In this document: positions 8,342 to 16,834 of the stretch, in pieces
How positions within the stretch are numbered: position 1 is the stretch's first letter
How the letters are laid out: every line of letters begins with the position of its first letter
The notes under the pieces: model-generated
The model's input: only the letters and a program-made list of their open reading frames with translations
What the model was told of the DNA's origin: nothing
Database searches by the model: none
Made by a program: the position numbers and the translations under genes
Assembly: GCA_041394265.1 (NCBI GenBank)
Contig: JAWKIO010000005.1
Coordinates: 1,488,001-1,552,000, forward strand
Reading direction: 5' to 3'
From: Acidimicrobiales bacterium
GTDB taxonomy: Bacteria; Actinomycetota; Acidimicrobiia; Acidimicrobiales; SZUA-35
DNA length: 64,000 nucleotides

Positions 8342-8419
8342 ATGCCAGCTTTACCCTCGACGCCCAAGGACGGCGTCGCGCCGGGCCAGCGGCCAGACCA
8401 ATACTCGCCGATGACAGGA

Positions 8420-9142
8420 TCACTCGGGAAAGCCAAGCTCCGCCATCAGGGCGCCAACCGTTGCATCGAAGGTGCCCTCGCGTCGGGGTCGGGCATCGGC
8501 CAGCACCGCGGCCATCTCATCGGGTTGCAGTCCCACGACGGCGACCACGGCGTCGGTGGTCTCGACGATCATGAGCTCGCGGCGTTCGTCGACCCAGGCA
8601 TCGACACCATCGAAGTCACGGATCCCTTCGACACCCAAGGCGTCGAAGTCAGCCCGTCCCGGTTGCTCGAACACCGACACGGCATCGCTGCCGTGGGAGT
8701 AGACCGCCTGCCGGAGGTCTTCGGTGACCAAGTCTGCCTCGTGCTCGAACTCACTGGGCAGATCGAGGGGATCGTCGCTCGGCTGGTCGGCCACGACGAC
8801 CGACGGGTCGCCGGCCAACAGCGCGTCGAGCGAAACGGCCGCCGAGGTCGACGAACTCGATCGCATGCCGGCGGCGACCGTGGCATGACGCGAGGTCAGC
8901 CAGTCGAGGGAGAACTCGGCCCGGCCCGGCCCGACGAGGCCGAACACCGCAACGCCGACGAGCGCCATCGCCGACAACGAGAGTGCGCCGACCGCCACGC
9001 GGCCTGCGTGCAGGGGTCGGCGGTCGATGGCGGCTTCGAGGAACCCTGGGGGTGGTTCGACCTCGGGCAGCGAGCCCAGGAGGCGAGCAATCTCGTGCTC
9101 CCACTCTTCCTCTTCGAATTCGGGGAGGGTGTGTTCGGTCAT
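8420..9142 (-). CDS. Membrane-anchored anti-sigma factor (putative)
   Basis: A 240-residue protein. The first 55 residues are acidic and probably cytoplasmic (EFEEEEWEHEIARLLGSL), followed by one membrane segment (VGALSLSAMALVGVAVFGLVG, about residues 50-70) and an extracytoplasmic domain of about 165 residues. There is no HxxxCxxC zinc anti-sigma motif. The reason for the call is position: it starts 10 bp after the stop of an ECF sigma gene on the same strand, the standard sigma/anti-sigma arrangement, and has the expected single-pass topology. The outer domain would be the signal-sensing or protease-target part. ATG 9142 was chosen over an upstream in-frame ATG that overlaps the sigma gene. 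Confidence 0.65.
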   Translation of the reverse strand: MTEHTLPEFEEEEWEHEIARLLGSLPEVEPPPGFLEAAIDRRPLHAGRVAVGALSLSAMALVGVAVFGLVGPGRAEFSLDWLTSRHATVAAGMRSSSSTSAAVSLDALLAGDPSVVVADQPSDDPLDLPSEFEHEADLVTEDLRQAVYSHGSDAVSVFEQPGRADFDALGVEGIRDFDGVDAWVDERRELMIVETTDAVVAVVGLQPDEMAAVLADARPRREGTFDATVGALMAELGFPE

Positions 9143-9152
9143 CGGGCTGCCT

Positions 9153-9686
9153 TCATGCCGCCATCGCCTCTCGCAACCGGCCGCGACCACGGTGAATCCG
9201 CGACCTGACGGTGCCGATCGGGATGTCGAGGCGCTCGGCGATGTCTTCGTAGGAGTAACCGAACACGTCTTTCATGATCACCGGAATGCGATAGTCGACC
9301 GGCAGCTCACCCAACATGTCCTGGAGGTGCTGCGGCAGATCGCTGGCTTCGAGTTCGGCGTCGATGCCTTCGGTGCCGGCGATGACCCGATCGGGCTCGT
9401 CGGGCAGTGGCACGGTGGGTCGTCGCTTGTCGCGTCGGACCCGGTCGAGGAACGCGTTGGTGGTGATTCGACCGAGCCAGCCCTCGAGATTCCCGGGCTG
9501 GTAGGTGGCTAGTCCTCGCCTGACTCGCAACAACACTTCTTGCACCAGATCCTGCGCATCGTGGTGGTTCCCAGTGAGGCGGTACGCGACGCTGTAGATG
9601 AACCGACCGTGAGTGAGTGCAACCTCTTCCCACGAGGGAACGTCAGAGGTTGCCTGATCGGTGAGCGTGCGACGAGAACGTGCCAC
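9153..9686 (-). CDS. ECF-family RNA polymerase sigma factor (SigE-like)
   Basis: A 177-residue sigma-70 family protein with regions 2 and 4 only. Region 2 reads YRLTGNHHDAQDLVQEVLLRV; region 4 contains the helix-turn-helix YSYEDIAERLDIPIGTVRSRIHRGRGRLR. ECF sigma factors direct responses to envelope or oxidative stress and are held by an anti-sigma factor, here the next gene. A promoter of the ECF type (GGGAAC-17 bp-CGTT) lies just upstream, consistent with autoregulation. The layout resembles the mycobacterial SigE locus, where an anti-sigma gene and a Tat gene are also close, although here TatA is upstream. Confidence 0.93.
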   Translation of the reverse strand: MARSRRTLTDQATSDVPSWEEVALTHGRFIYSVAYRLTGNHHDAQDLVQEVLLRVRRGLATYQPGNLEGWLGRITTNAFLDRVRRDKRRPTVPLPDEPDRVIAGTEGIDAELEASDLPQHLQDMLGELPVDYRIPVIMKDVFGYSYEDIAERLDIPIGTVRSRIHRGRGRLREAMAA

Positions 9687-9714
9687 GTGTTCCCGCCCTC
9701 CGATCGTGACTCAC

Positions 9715-9741
9715 AACGGCGGTTCGGTGGGGGAAGTTCCC
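9715..9741 (-). promoter_or_regulatory. ECF-type promoter of the sigma gene
   Basis: On the minus strand GGGAAC (9741-9736) and CGTT (9718-9715) are separated by 17 bp. The ATG of the sigma gene is about 28 bp beyond the -10 element. The match to the GGGAAC/CGTT form recognised by SigE-type factors suggests autoregulation. Confidence 0.5.
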
Positions 9742-9763
9742 GCCGTTGACGGATTGATACTGG

Positions 9764-9940
9764 TTACTCGCTCTTCGAGTTCTCGTCTGACGCCGAGGAC
9801 GAGCCCTCAGCGATCCCATCCTTGAATTCCTTCTGCGCCCGGCCCAGGTTTCTCGCGAGCTGGGGCAGCTTCGCGCCGCCGAACAACACGAGAAGGATGA
9901 CCAAGATGATCAGAAGTTCTTGGGGCTTGAGTCCTGCCAT
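9764..9940 (-). CDS. tatA: TatA/E twin-arginine translocase subunit
   Basis: A 58-residue protein with the TatA pattern: short N-terminus, one membrane helix (LLIILVILLVLFGGAKLP) with the FG hinge, an amphipathic helix (QLARNLGRAQKEFKDGI) and a polar acidic tail. TatA forms the pore for folded Tat substrates. The ATG at 9940 gives the canonical MAGLKPQEL start; the track of longer frames adds an atypical extension. It is alone, without tatB or tatC in the window. It lies upstream of the ECF sigma gene on the same strand with a 77-bp gap containing that gene's promoter. Confidence 0.93.
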   Translation of the reverse strand: MAGLKPQELLIILVILLVLFGGAKLPQLARNLGRAQKEFKDGIAEGSSSASDENSKSE

Positions 9941-10014
9941 GGCTCGAAGAGTACCGCCGATTGCCAACGCATCACCGGCGGGAGCCGATCACGAGGTGAG
10001 ATGACTCGTCGGCG

Positions 10015-10317
10015 TCAGCCGAAGTGGGCCGACACGACTTCGACCGGGGCAGGCACGGTCTCGCGCTCGAGCGCTCGCTGACGACGGATGCGGCGCCGCT
10101 CACGCTCGCTCATGCCACCCCAGATGCCGAACTTCTCACCGTTGGCAAGCGCGAACTCGAGACAGTCTCCTCGGACGACACAGCCACGGCACACTTCTTT
10201 TGCCTCACGCGTGGAGGCGCCCCGTTCGGGGAAGAAGAGGTCAGGATCAACGCCCAAGCAGTTCGAGAACTCTTGCCAGGTCGTGTCCAGCGCCAGTTGT
10301 TTTCGCCCACTTCGCAT
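10015..10317 (-). CDS. WhiB-family iron-sulfur transcription factor (WhiB2/WhmD-like)
   Basis: A 100-residue Wbl protein: cluster cysteines in SNCLG, EVCRGCVV and GDCLEF, the segment LFFPERG that is typical of WhiB2-type proteins, the turn GIWGGMSERERRRIRRQR and a C-terminal tail. WhiB2 orthologues control septation and cell division in mycobacteria and streptomycetes. The second Wbl gene in this window, it lies 2 kb from the first on the opposite strand. A possible sigma-70-type promoter lies about 185 bp upstream. About 40% of residues are charged, matching the usual DNA-binding tail. Confidence 0.92.
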   Translation of the reverse strand: MRSGRKQLALDTTWQEFSNCLGVDPDLFFPERGASTREAKEVCRGCVVRGDCLEFALANGEKFGIWGGMSERERRRIRRQRALERETVPAPVEVVSAHFG

Positions 10318-10650
10318 GACTGCCTACTCCTCCGCTACGCCGGTCCTCGATGCGGAAGGTCGAGAGAGTTGCGGGACCGGGATGAGTTGCCGACGGCACG
10401 ACAGGAGGGAAACCTGCGGATGGTTCGGTCGCATGGGTTTCCCCTTCGACCATTCCCCACCCAGCGCCGCGCCAGGGGTACCATGTAATTACAACGGTGC
10501 GATTCTGCCGTGATCACGCGCGTTTGACAAGGTGAATCGCGGCTTTTGCGTGCTCGTGCCCTGGTTTTCTGCGGTTTCCCGACGACCACTCGACATTTGA
10601 GCGCGCGAGGTGAGTGTTCAGCCACGCACCGTGCGTTTTCATCCCGGGGT
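10318..10650. other. 333-bp intergenic region between the VWA gene and whiB2
   Basis: No convincing gene. It is less GC-rich than its surroundings near 10480-10560. It contains the candidate whiB promoter listed separately. A perfect TTGACA also occurs on the plus strand at 10524-10529, but no plausible -10 box or plus-strand gene follows it. The rest shows nothing I can name. Confidence 0.6.
10502..10530 (-). promoter_or_regulatory. Candidate sigma-70-type promoter of whiB2
   Basis: On the minus strand, TTGTCA (10530-10525) and CAGAAT (10507-10502) are separated by 17 bp. The distance to the whiB ATG (10317) implies a long leader of about 180 nt, a feature reported for some whiB genes. Confidence 0.35.
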
Positions 10651-12687
10651 TCAGGCCGAACCGCGACCCTTCAACAGCTTGCGCTTGTGTTCGATGAAAT
10701 CGACCAGCACATAGTCACCGAGGTTCTGCGGCGTGGTGAAGAACGCTCGGCCTCGGTTGATCTCGGTCAGACGCTCGACGAACCCCCGCAGCCCCGAGTC
10801 GGGATCGAGCATGAAGGTGTTGATCGTGATGCCCGCCTTGGTGCATCGCATCACCTCGGCGAACGTGGCCTCGACCGTCTCGCGCAGCGGCGGATAGCTG
10901 AACAGCGGCGTTCCGTCGGCGAGCAGATGCGCCGTGGGTTCACCGTCGGTGATCATGATGATCTGCTTGGTGCCCGACTCCTTCGCCAGCATGCGCTGCG
11001 ACAGCTTGAAGGCGTGGTGCATGTTCGTGCCATAGACGAAGTCCCAGCTCACCTCGGGCAGGTCGGCTGGCTTGAGTTCGTGCGCCATCTCGGAGAAGGT
11101 CACGATCCCGAGGTAGTCGTTGGGGTACTGGCTCGAGATCAACGAGTACAGCGCCATGGCCACCTTCTTGGCCGGCAGGAAGTTGTCACGCATCGGCATC
11201 GACAACGACAGGTCGAGCATCAGCACCGTGGCCGAGCGCACCTGCCGCTCGGTCCGTTCGATCTCGAAGTCCTCCGGTGTGAGCTTGACGGGTGTACCGC
11301 CGCCCGAGCGACGGATCGCGTTGCTCACGGTCTTTTCGATGTGGAGGTTGAACGGATCACCGAACTCGTAGGGCTTGGTGTCGAAGTTCCGCTCGTGGCC
11401 GATCCCCGAGCGATTGGTGTCGTGCTTGCCGACCCGGTTCGGGTCCATCTTGGAGAACAGGTCGCCGAGCGCTTGCTGGCCCAGCCGTCGCAGCCCTCGC
11501 GGCGTGAGCTCGAGCCGGCCCTCCTTGTTCTGTACGAGCCCGGAGTCTTCGAGCATCTTGGCCAGTTCGGCAATGCGCTCGAGACTTGCCGCCTCGTCCT
11601 CGCCCATGAGCCGGCGGACCTGCTCGAGGTCGACCTCGGCGAGGGCGGCCGGTGAGGACGGATTCTGGAGGAACTGCTCCAACTGATCGAGCTGGCCCAG
11701 CTCTGCGAGCATCTGCGAGGCATCGGCCATGCCGAGTGGATCGAAGCCGGAGAAGTCGTAGCTCTGCTGCCACCCGGCGTTCGGGAACATCCCCTGGAGG
11801 TTCTGGCTCAGCCGGCTCATCTCGAAGTTGAGGTCCATGTCTTCGAGGAGCTGGTTCGACAGGTCCATCAGCTGCTGGCGCTGCTCGGGGGTCATCGAAT
11901 TCAGCAGCGCCTGCATGGCCGCCATCTGTTGCGCCATCTGCTCGAGCAACTCGTCGAGGGTCTCGGGGTTGTTCGGGAAGAAGTCGCCGTAGTCCTCCAT
12001 GAACTTGTCGAAGTCGGGCTCCTCGCCATTGGCTCGCTGCTCGAGCATCCGATTCAGCTCGGCCATCATGTCCTTCATGCGCGCCAGGTCTTCGGGCGTC
12101 ATGTTCTCCATGCCCTCGGCCATCGACTGGAACTGCTGCTTGACCAGCTCGTTGCGAAGCTTGTCGACCAGCTCGTCGAACTTCTGTTGCGCCTCGGCGG
12201 ATTCGAAGTCGTAGTTCTGCAATGAGCGGACCTTGCCGGCAAGGTCGTCGGGCAGCATGGCCAGCTCCATCTGCTTCGACGCAGTGGTCTCCTTGGCCAG
12301 CTCGGCGTTTCGCTGATCGGCGGCCGAGGTGTCCGGGTCGGCCAGTTGCATGTCGGCCAGCGCCTCGCGGTCGGCGAGCCCCTGCTGTTCGGCATCGATC
12401 ACGTCGTTGAGCGCCTCGTTGATCTCGTCGTAGACGCCACCGAGATCATGGTTCTCGAGCCGCTCACGGCGCTCCTGGCGCAGCTTCTCCATGATCTCGC
12501 GCAATCCCTGGATCCGCTCACCGTTGCGGTCCTCGAAGCCCTCTTGCATCAGCTTGCGCAGTGCGGCCATGGGGTCACCGTGGTACAGCAGATCGTCGGT
12601 GAGCTGTTCCATCACGTCGAAGGCGTCGAGTTCGAAGCCCTTCTGTGTGCCATCCCAGCGCGAATACCGAAACCGGTTACCGATCAT
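10651..12687 (-). CDS. Large VWA-domain protein, partner type of Mg-chelatase-like AAA ATPases
   Basis: 678 residues. The C-terminal 200 residues form a von Willebrand A domain with the metal site DLSLSM (residues near 490), a downstream Thr/Gly (YGTNMHHAF) and the DGEPT motif, so the MIDAS is intact. The N-terminal 450 residues are long charged helices rich in Met, Gln and Glu. Length and layout match the actinobacterial protein (Rv0959 type) that sits beside a Mg-chelatase-like AAA ATPase (Rv0958 type). Here that AAA partner is about 12.5 kb away at 25124-26569. These pairs act as chaperone-like machines with unknown targets. ATG 12687 (MIGNRFRYSRWDG) was chosen since upstream sequence in the longer frame is not protein-like. 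Confidence 0.8.
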   Translation of the reverse strand: MIGNRFRYSRWDGTQKGFELDAFDVMEQLTDDLLYHGDPMAALRKLMQEGFEDRNGERIQGLREIMEKLRQERRERLENHDLGGVYDEINEALNDVIDAEQQGLADREALADMQLADPDTSAADQRNAELAKETTASKQMELAMLPDDLAGKVRSLQNYDFESAEAQQKFDELVDKLRNELVKQQFQSMAEGMENMTPEDLARMKDMMAELNRMLEQRANGEEPDFDKFMEDYGDFFPNNPETLDELLEQMAQQMAAMQALLNSMTPEQRQQLMDLSNQLLEDMDLNFEMSRLSQNLQGMFPNAGWQQSYDFSGFDPLGMADASQMLAELGQLDQLEQFLQNPSSPAALAEVDLEQVRRLMGEDEAASLERIAELAKMLEDSGLVQNKEGRLELTPRGLRRLGQQALGDLFSKMDPNRVGKHDTNRSGIGHERNFDTKPYEFGDPFNLHIEKTVSNAIRRSGGGTPVKLTPEDFEIERTERQVRSATVLMLDLSLSMPMRDNFLPAKKVAMALYSLISSQYPNDYLGIVTFSEMAHELKPADLPEVSWDFVYGTNMHHAFKLSQRMLAKESGTKQIIMITDGEPTAHLLADGTPLFSYPPLRETVEATFAEVMRCTKAGITINTFMLDPDSGLRGFVERLTEINRGRAFFTTPQNLGDYVLVDFIEHKRKLLKGRGSA

Positions 12688-12864
12688 GCCCAGTGACCCT
12701 ACTCCCGCCCCACGACCCGCACCCGGTCGGGGGATTTCCCCCATGACCCCAGGCGCCGTCCGGAACACACTGACCTCGCACCCCGGTCGGCGCTGAAGTA
12801 GCGTTGACCCTCTGGGTGCAACACACCTGGGCATCCGATTTCGGGTGCCATCGGAGGAGGGCCG

Positions 12865-15800
12865 ATGTCCATCGAACGCTGGGTTGCCGCTCTGCGCAAC
12901 CGCTCACTCAATCTCACCGGCACCGCGCTGGCGTCCGTCGGCGTCGCTGCCGTGGTGCTCACCTCGTGGATGATCACCACCAGCGAGCCCCGCTCCGAGG
13001 TGCAGGTTCGTCTGTCCGATGGCGCCGTGTGGCTGCCATCGCAGGTGCTCGGCGGGGTCAGCCTCCTCGACGGGGGATCGGGTTCGATCGCCACCTCACT
13101 CGGTGTCGCCGACAACAACGACGACTTCGGCGTCGTGCAGTGGGGCTCCGATGCCCTCATCGTCAACACCTCCGACGGCACCGTCTCCCGACTCGATGGC
13201 GCCTCGTGGTCCATCACCACCGGCAGGGTGCAGTTCGCCAAGCCCGGCGAAGCCATGGCCGTCGTCGCCGGCCACGATGTCGGCTGGCTCGTGAAGTCCG
13301 GCTCGGTGGCACCGCTCGACCTGGAGTCCCTCGCTCAGCGCGACGCCGTGCCCGTGGGTTCGGCCTTCGGAGACGGGCTCGTCACCGATGACGGCGACCT
13401 CATCTACGCCAGCAACGATCCCGACGCCCCCGTGCGCAAGTTCCACATCGACGGCTCACCCGCCTCCGATGTCGACGATCTGCGTGGCCCGACAGCGCTG
13501 GCCGACCTCGGCTCGACCGATGCTGCGGTCGACCTCGACGACCACACCGTGTGGCTCGCCGACGGTGGCCATGTGTGCAATCGACTCGAAGTCACCGCCG
13601 GCGCCCAACTCAAGGCCAATGGCGCCGACGATCATCTCTTCGTGGTGGCCGACGATGGCAGCGCCTTCCTGTGGAATCCTCGCCAGTCCGGGTGCCCCAC
13701 CGCCGACGACTTCTTGTCGCTGGGGTCGAGCACCTACAGCCGCCCGATCCTGACCTTCGGCTGGGCGGTCGTACAAGACGTCGAGTCGGGCGAAGTGATC
13801 GTCGTCGACTTCGATGCGCTCGACAACGTGCAGCGCCGGAGCCTCGAAGGGGTCGAGCCCGGCACCGAGGTCCAGCTGGTCGCCGAGAACGGGGCGGTCT
13901 GGTACAACGACCCCCACTCGTCGCGGGCCGGCCTGATCCATCGCGATGGCACCATCGAACCGATCTCGAAGTACGACGAGGCGAGCGACGGCGGATTCGT
14001 CGCCGCACCGCTCGGCGACTCCGAGGTCGACGACATCGCCGTTGCCGGTCGCCAGACCACGCCCGATGAGCCACAGCAGGAGGCGAACGCCCAGTCGGCC
14101 CAGCCCGACACCGACGCCACCACCCCCACCACCGCACCGAACGATGGCGGCGGCGACAGCGGCCCGGAGCCCACCACGCCCGATACCTCACCGGCGGGCC
14201 CCGAGACCGAGAACACCACCCCGGTCACCGACCCCAACGGGACGCCCGGCCCATCCACCGACCCGGGCCCCGAGACGACCGTCACCACCGATCCGGGCAC
14301 CGAGACCACGACGACCACCGAGAACCCGGCGCCACTGGTCATCCAGATCGGTGCGAGCGGCAGCCAGGTCGAGGCCGGCGGCACGCTGCACTTCAGCTCG
14401 ATCACGGTCAAGGGCAAGCCGAACTTCTGGCAGCTGATCGTGTCGCCCGACTCGGGCAAGCAGGCCAAGTTCGAGACCTTCGGCGAGTTCGACTACACGT
14501 TCTACGACCCGGGCACCTACAGCGTGGCGATCAAGGCGTGTGACGCCGACAACAACTGCGTCACGCCGGCCATCAGCGTCAAGGTGGTTGACAACCCCGA
14601 CCTGATCCCGCTTGAGGCCTCATTCACCGCCCCGGCCGATGCCGAGGTGTCGGCCGACGTGAGCTTCCAGAGCACCTCACAGGGCGATCCGGCGAGCTAC
14701 CGCTGGACCTTCCCCGGCGGCACGCCCAACTTCTCCACGTCGCCGAACGCCACCTCCAGCTGGACCGAGCCCGGACCCAAGACCGTCACGCTCGAGATCA
14801 AGCGAGGCAGCGAGACCGACACCGTCACCCGGGAGATCACGATCCTGCGGCCGGCGATCGGCGGACCCGACTCACCCTTCGGTGTGAACTGCTCGCCGTC
14901 CAGCATGAGCACGGGCGACACCGCCACCTGCTCGCTCGTCGGCGATCCCAACGACTTCTGGGACCTTGCGTTCTCCTCCACCGTGCCCAATCCATCGCAG
15001 GCGACCCGGGGCCCGAGCGGGCCCACCAGCTACACGGTGTCGTCCGCAGTCGAGGGCACCATCACGGTCACACTGACCGGTCGTGACAAGGTGAGCGGCA
15101 ACGACCGCAGCGACACGTTCTCGATCAGTGTTGCCAATACCGTGATCCAGGTCTTGCCCGAGGGAACGGTCACCGGACCGAGCTCGGTCGAGGCCGGCAC
15201 CACCAACAGCTTCAGCGCCTCGGGTACCAACATCGCCTCGTGGAGCTGGACGGCCCAAGGCAGCCCCACCTTCTCCAACCCGAGTGGCGAGACCACCAAC
15301 ATCCGGTGGAACAACCCGGGCACGTATCGGATCGAAGTCGTGCTCGGCGGTGCCGGGTCCACGACGATCTCCAAGACCGTCACGGTGACCGCCGCTGCGC
15401 CGACGTTCGCCTTCAACCCGGTGTGCAGCCCCACCACGCAGCCGGCCAACGGAACGAGCGCCACCACGTGCAAGCTGGCCGACGGGAACTACGCGGAGTT
15501 CACGGGCCTCACCTACAACGTGTCGAATCCGAGCAATCTCGAACTCAACCGCTGGGGCGCCCCTGGCGAGTCCTACACCGCTTCGTTCGACCCGGGCCAG
15601 ATCACGGTGACCGTGACCGGCACCCACACCGCCACCGGCACCCCGGTGAGCGGCGGTCCGTTCACCATCACGTTCACGGGAACGACCACCACGCCCCCCA
15701 CCACCACACCGCCATCGCCGTTCGGCATGTCATGCACCAGCTACAGCGTGCCGGCCGATGGCAGCGAGGTGTCGTGGTGCACCCTCGACGGTGATCTCAA

Positions 15801-16302
15801 CAACTTCTCGGGCCTCACGTACTCGATCAACGCACCGAACCCTGGTGCGCTCAACTCCTGGGGCGACTACCGGGGTTACAACGTCGGCTATGCCCAGCCG
15901 GGCAACGTCACCGTGACGCTCACCGGCACGGACAACGCCACCGGCAATCCGGTGAGTGCCAGCCGCACGATCACCTTCGTGGAAGTCGCCACCACCACGA
16001 CCTCCACCTCGACCACCACGACACCGCCGCCGCAGCCGTCGCCGGTCTCGATCAGCTGCAGCCCCGGCTCGACCGGTGTCAGCACGATCGTCTCGTGCTC
16101 GCTGACCTCCGATCCGGCGCTGTCGTCGGGCTGGAACTGGTCGCCGTCGGCGCCTGACGGCAGCCAACTCGAGTGGTGGCCGGCGGGCGACACCATGAGC
16201 TTCCGCTACAACGCCGCCGGCACCGTCGGGGTCACCCTGACCGCCACCGACGTCGCCACCGGCACCCCCGTCTCGGCCAGCCGCAGCATCACCTTCGGCT
16301 AA
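12865..16302 (+). CDS. Large secreted/membrane-anchored protein with propeller-like N-terminus and Ig/PKD-like repeats
   Basis: 1145 residues. Residues 16-38 form a membrane segment or uncleaved signal anchor. Residues 45-390 are beta-rich with repeated Asp/Gly turns (DGSVSRLDGAS-like), consistent with a beta-propeller. Residues 395-490 are a Thr/Pro/Asp-rich linker. Residues 492-665 hold two PKD-like beta-sandwiches (DPGTYSVAIKACD; YRWTFPGG). Residues 669-758, 846-940, 950-1035 and 1057-1145 are four copies of an approximately 85-residue module with two Cys near its start, a W or G-W core and the ending ATGxPVSxSRxITF. Start ATG 12865 is preceded by GGAGGAGGG. It lies next to and converges on the MoxR-DUF58-transglutaminase-like unit, a pairing seen in other actinobacteria. 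Probable cell-surface structural protein; exact role unknown. Confidence 0.8.
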   Translation: MSIERWVAALRNRSLNLTGTALASVGVAAVVLTSWMITTSEPRSEVQVRLSDGAVWLPSQVLGGVSLLDGGSGSIATSLGVADNNDDFGVVQWGSDALIVNTSDGTVSRLDGASWSITTGRVQFAKPGEAMAVVAGHDVGWLVKSGSVAPLDLESLAQRDAVPVGSAFGDGLVTDDGDLIYASNDPDAPVRKFHIDGSPASDVDDLRGPTALADLGSTDAAVDLDDHTVWLADGGHVCNRLEVTAGAQLKANGADDHLFVVADDGSAFLWNPRQSGCPTADDFLSLGSSTYSRPILTFGWAVVQDVESGEVIVVDFDALDNVQRRSLEGVEPGTEVQLVAENGAVWYNDPHSSRAGLIHRDGTIEPISKYDEASDGGFVAAPLGDSEVDDIAVAGRQTTPDEPQQEANAQSAQPDTDATTPTTAPNDGGGDSGPEPTTPDTSPAGPETENTTPVTDPNGTPGPSTDPGPETTVTTDPGTETTTTTENPAPLVIQIGASGSQVEAGGTLHFSSITVKGKPNFWQLIVSPDSGKQAKFETFGEFDYTFYDPGTYSVAIKACDADNNCVTPAISVKVVDNPDLIPLEASFTAPADAEVSADVSFQSTSQGDPASYRWTFPGGTPNFSTSPNATSSWTEPGPKTVTLEIKRGSETDTVTREITILRPAIGGPDSPFGVNCSPSSMSTGDTATCSLVGDPNDFWDLAFSSTVPNPSQATRGPSGPTSYTVSSAVEGTITVTLTGRDKVSGNDRSDTFSISVANTVIQVLPEGTVTGPSSVEAGTTNSFSASGTNIASWSWTAQGSPTFSNPSGETTNIRWNNPGTYRIEVVLGGAGSTTISKTVTVTAAAPTFAFNPVCSPTTQPANGTSATTCKLADGNYAEFTGLTYNVSNPSNLELNRWGAPGESYTASFDPGQITVTVTGTHTATGTPVSGGPFTITFTGTTTTPPTTTPPSPFGMSCTSYSVPADGSEVSWCTLDGDLNNFSGLTYSINAPNPGALNSWGDYRGYNVGYAQPGNVTVTLTGTDNATGNPVSASRTITFVEVATTTTSTSTTTTPPPQPSPVSISCSPGSTGVSTIVSCSLTSDPALSSGWNWSPSAPDGSQLEWWPAGDTMSFRYNAAGTVGVTLTATDVATGTPVSASRSITFG

Positions 16303-16346
16303 CCCTCGACCCGACGAGCGGGCTCTACCTCAACCGTCCACACGCC

Positions 16347-16459
16347 AACTGTCCACGCTGAAGCCCAAACCAGCGAACTGTCCACACTGAAGCTCAGAAC
16401 AGGGCTCCAGTGTGGACAGTTCAACGAGATGGGCTCCAGCGCCGACAGTTCGGTCGCCG
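16347..16459. repeat. Quasi-palindromic cassette, copy 1
   Basis: Four related units of 29, 26, 29 and 29 bp are arranged as two inverted then two direct copies. The inner two form a hairpin with perfect 15-bp arms GAACTGTCCACACTG (16375-16389) and its complement (16408-16422), around an 18-nt loop that contains the core CAGAAC. The outer units carry the same AACTGTCC and GGGCTCCAG motifs. Located between convergent genes. Confidence 0.8.
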
Positions 16460-16564
16460 ACCAGCCGGGTGGCACCGGTGGGGTCGACGCAGACCACAGC
16501 GAGGGGCCGGCAACGCACTCCAAGCAGCAACACTCCGGCACCGGCTGCGCTGTCGCCACACCGC

Positions 16565-16678
16565 AACTGTCGGCTGTCGAGCCCACACCCACCGAACTCT
16601 CGGCTCACCAACCCAGAACCGGGCTCAGCAGCCGAGAGAACGAGCCAGGTGAGCTCCACCGCCGAGAGATGGCGCACC
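16565..16678. repeat. Quasi-palindromic cassette, copy 2 (different stem)
   Basis: Same four-unit layout (30, 26, 30 and about 28 bp) and the same CAGAACC core followed by GGGCTC, but the stem is different: CTCTCGGCT (16597-16605) pairs with AGCCGAGAG (16630-16638). Both arms have changed together, so the hairpin is kept while the sequence is not. Confidence 0.75.
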
Positions 16679-16692
16679 AACCACCCACAGCG

Positions 16693-16805
16693 AACTGTCC
16701 ACACTGAAGCCCAAACCACCGAACTGTCCGCACTCGAGCTCAGAATCGGGCTCCAGTGTGGACAGTTCAGCGAGATGGGCTCCAGCCTCGACAGTTCGGG
16801 GGTGA
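16693..16805. repeat. Quasi-palindromic cassette, copy 3
   Basis: Nearly identical to copy 1: units of 29, 26, 29 and 29 bp, core CAGAATC, arms at 16721-16734 and 16755-16768 with one G-T pair. It begins 14 bp after copy 2. Together the three cassettes fill most of the 532-bp gap between 16302 and 16835, which has no gene; the 105 bp between copies 1 and 2 shows nothing else I can name. Confidence 0.8.
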
Positions 16806-16834
16806 GCGAGTCGTGCGGCGCCGGCGGGATCGAG

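Noticed and set aside
10524..10529. Plus-strand TTGACA as a promoter
   Set aside because: No reasonable -10 box and no plus-strand gene downstream; the region is better explained by a minus-strand promoter for whiB.
16347..16805. CRISPR array
   Set aside because: The units alternate orientation and form palindromes, there are no unique spacers of uniform size, and no cas gene is near.
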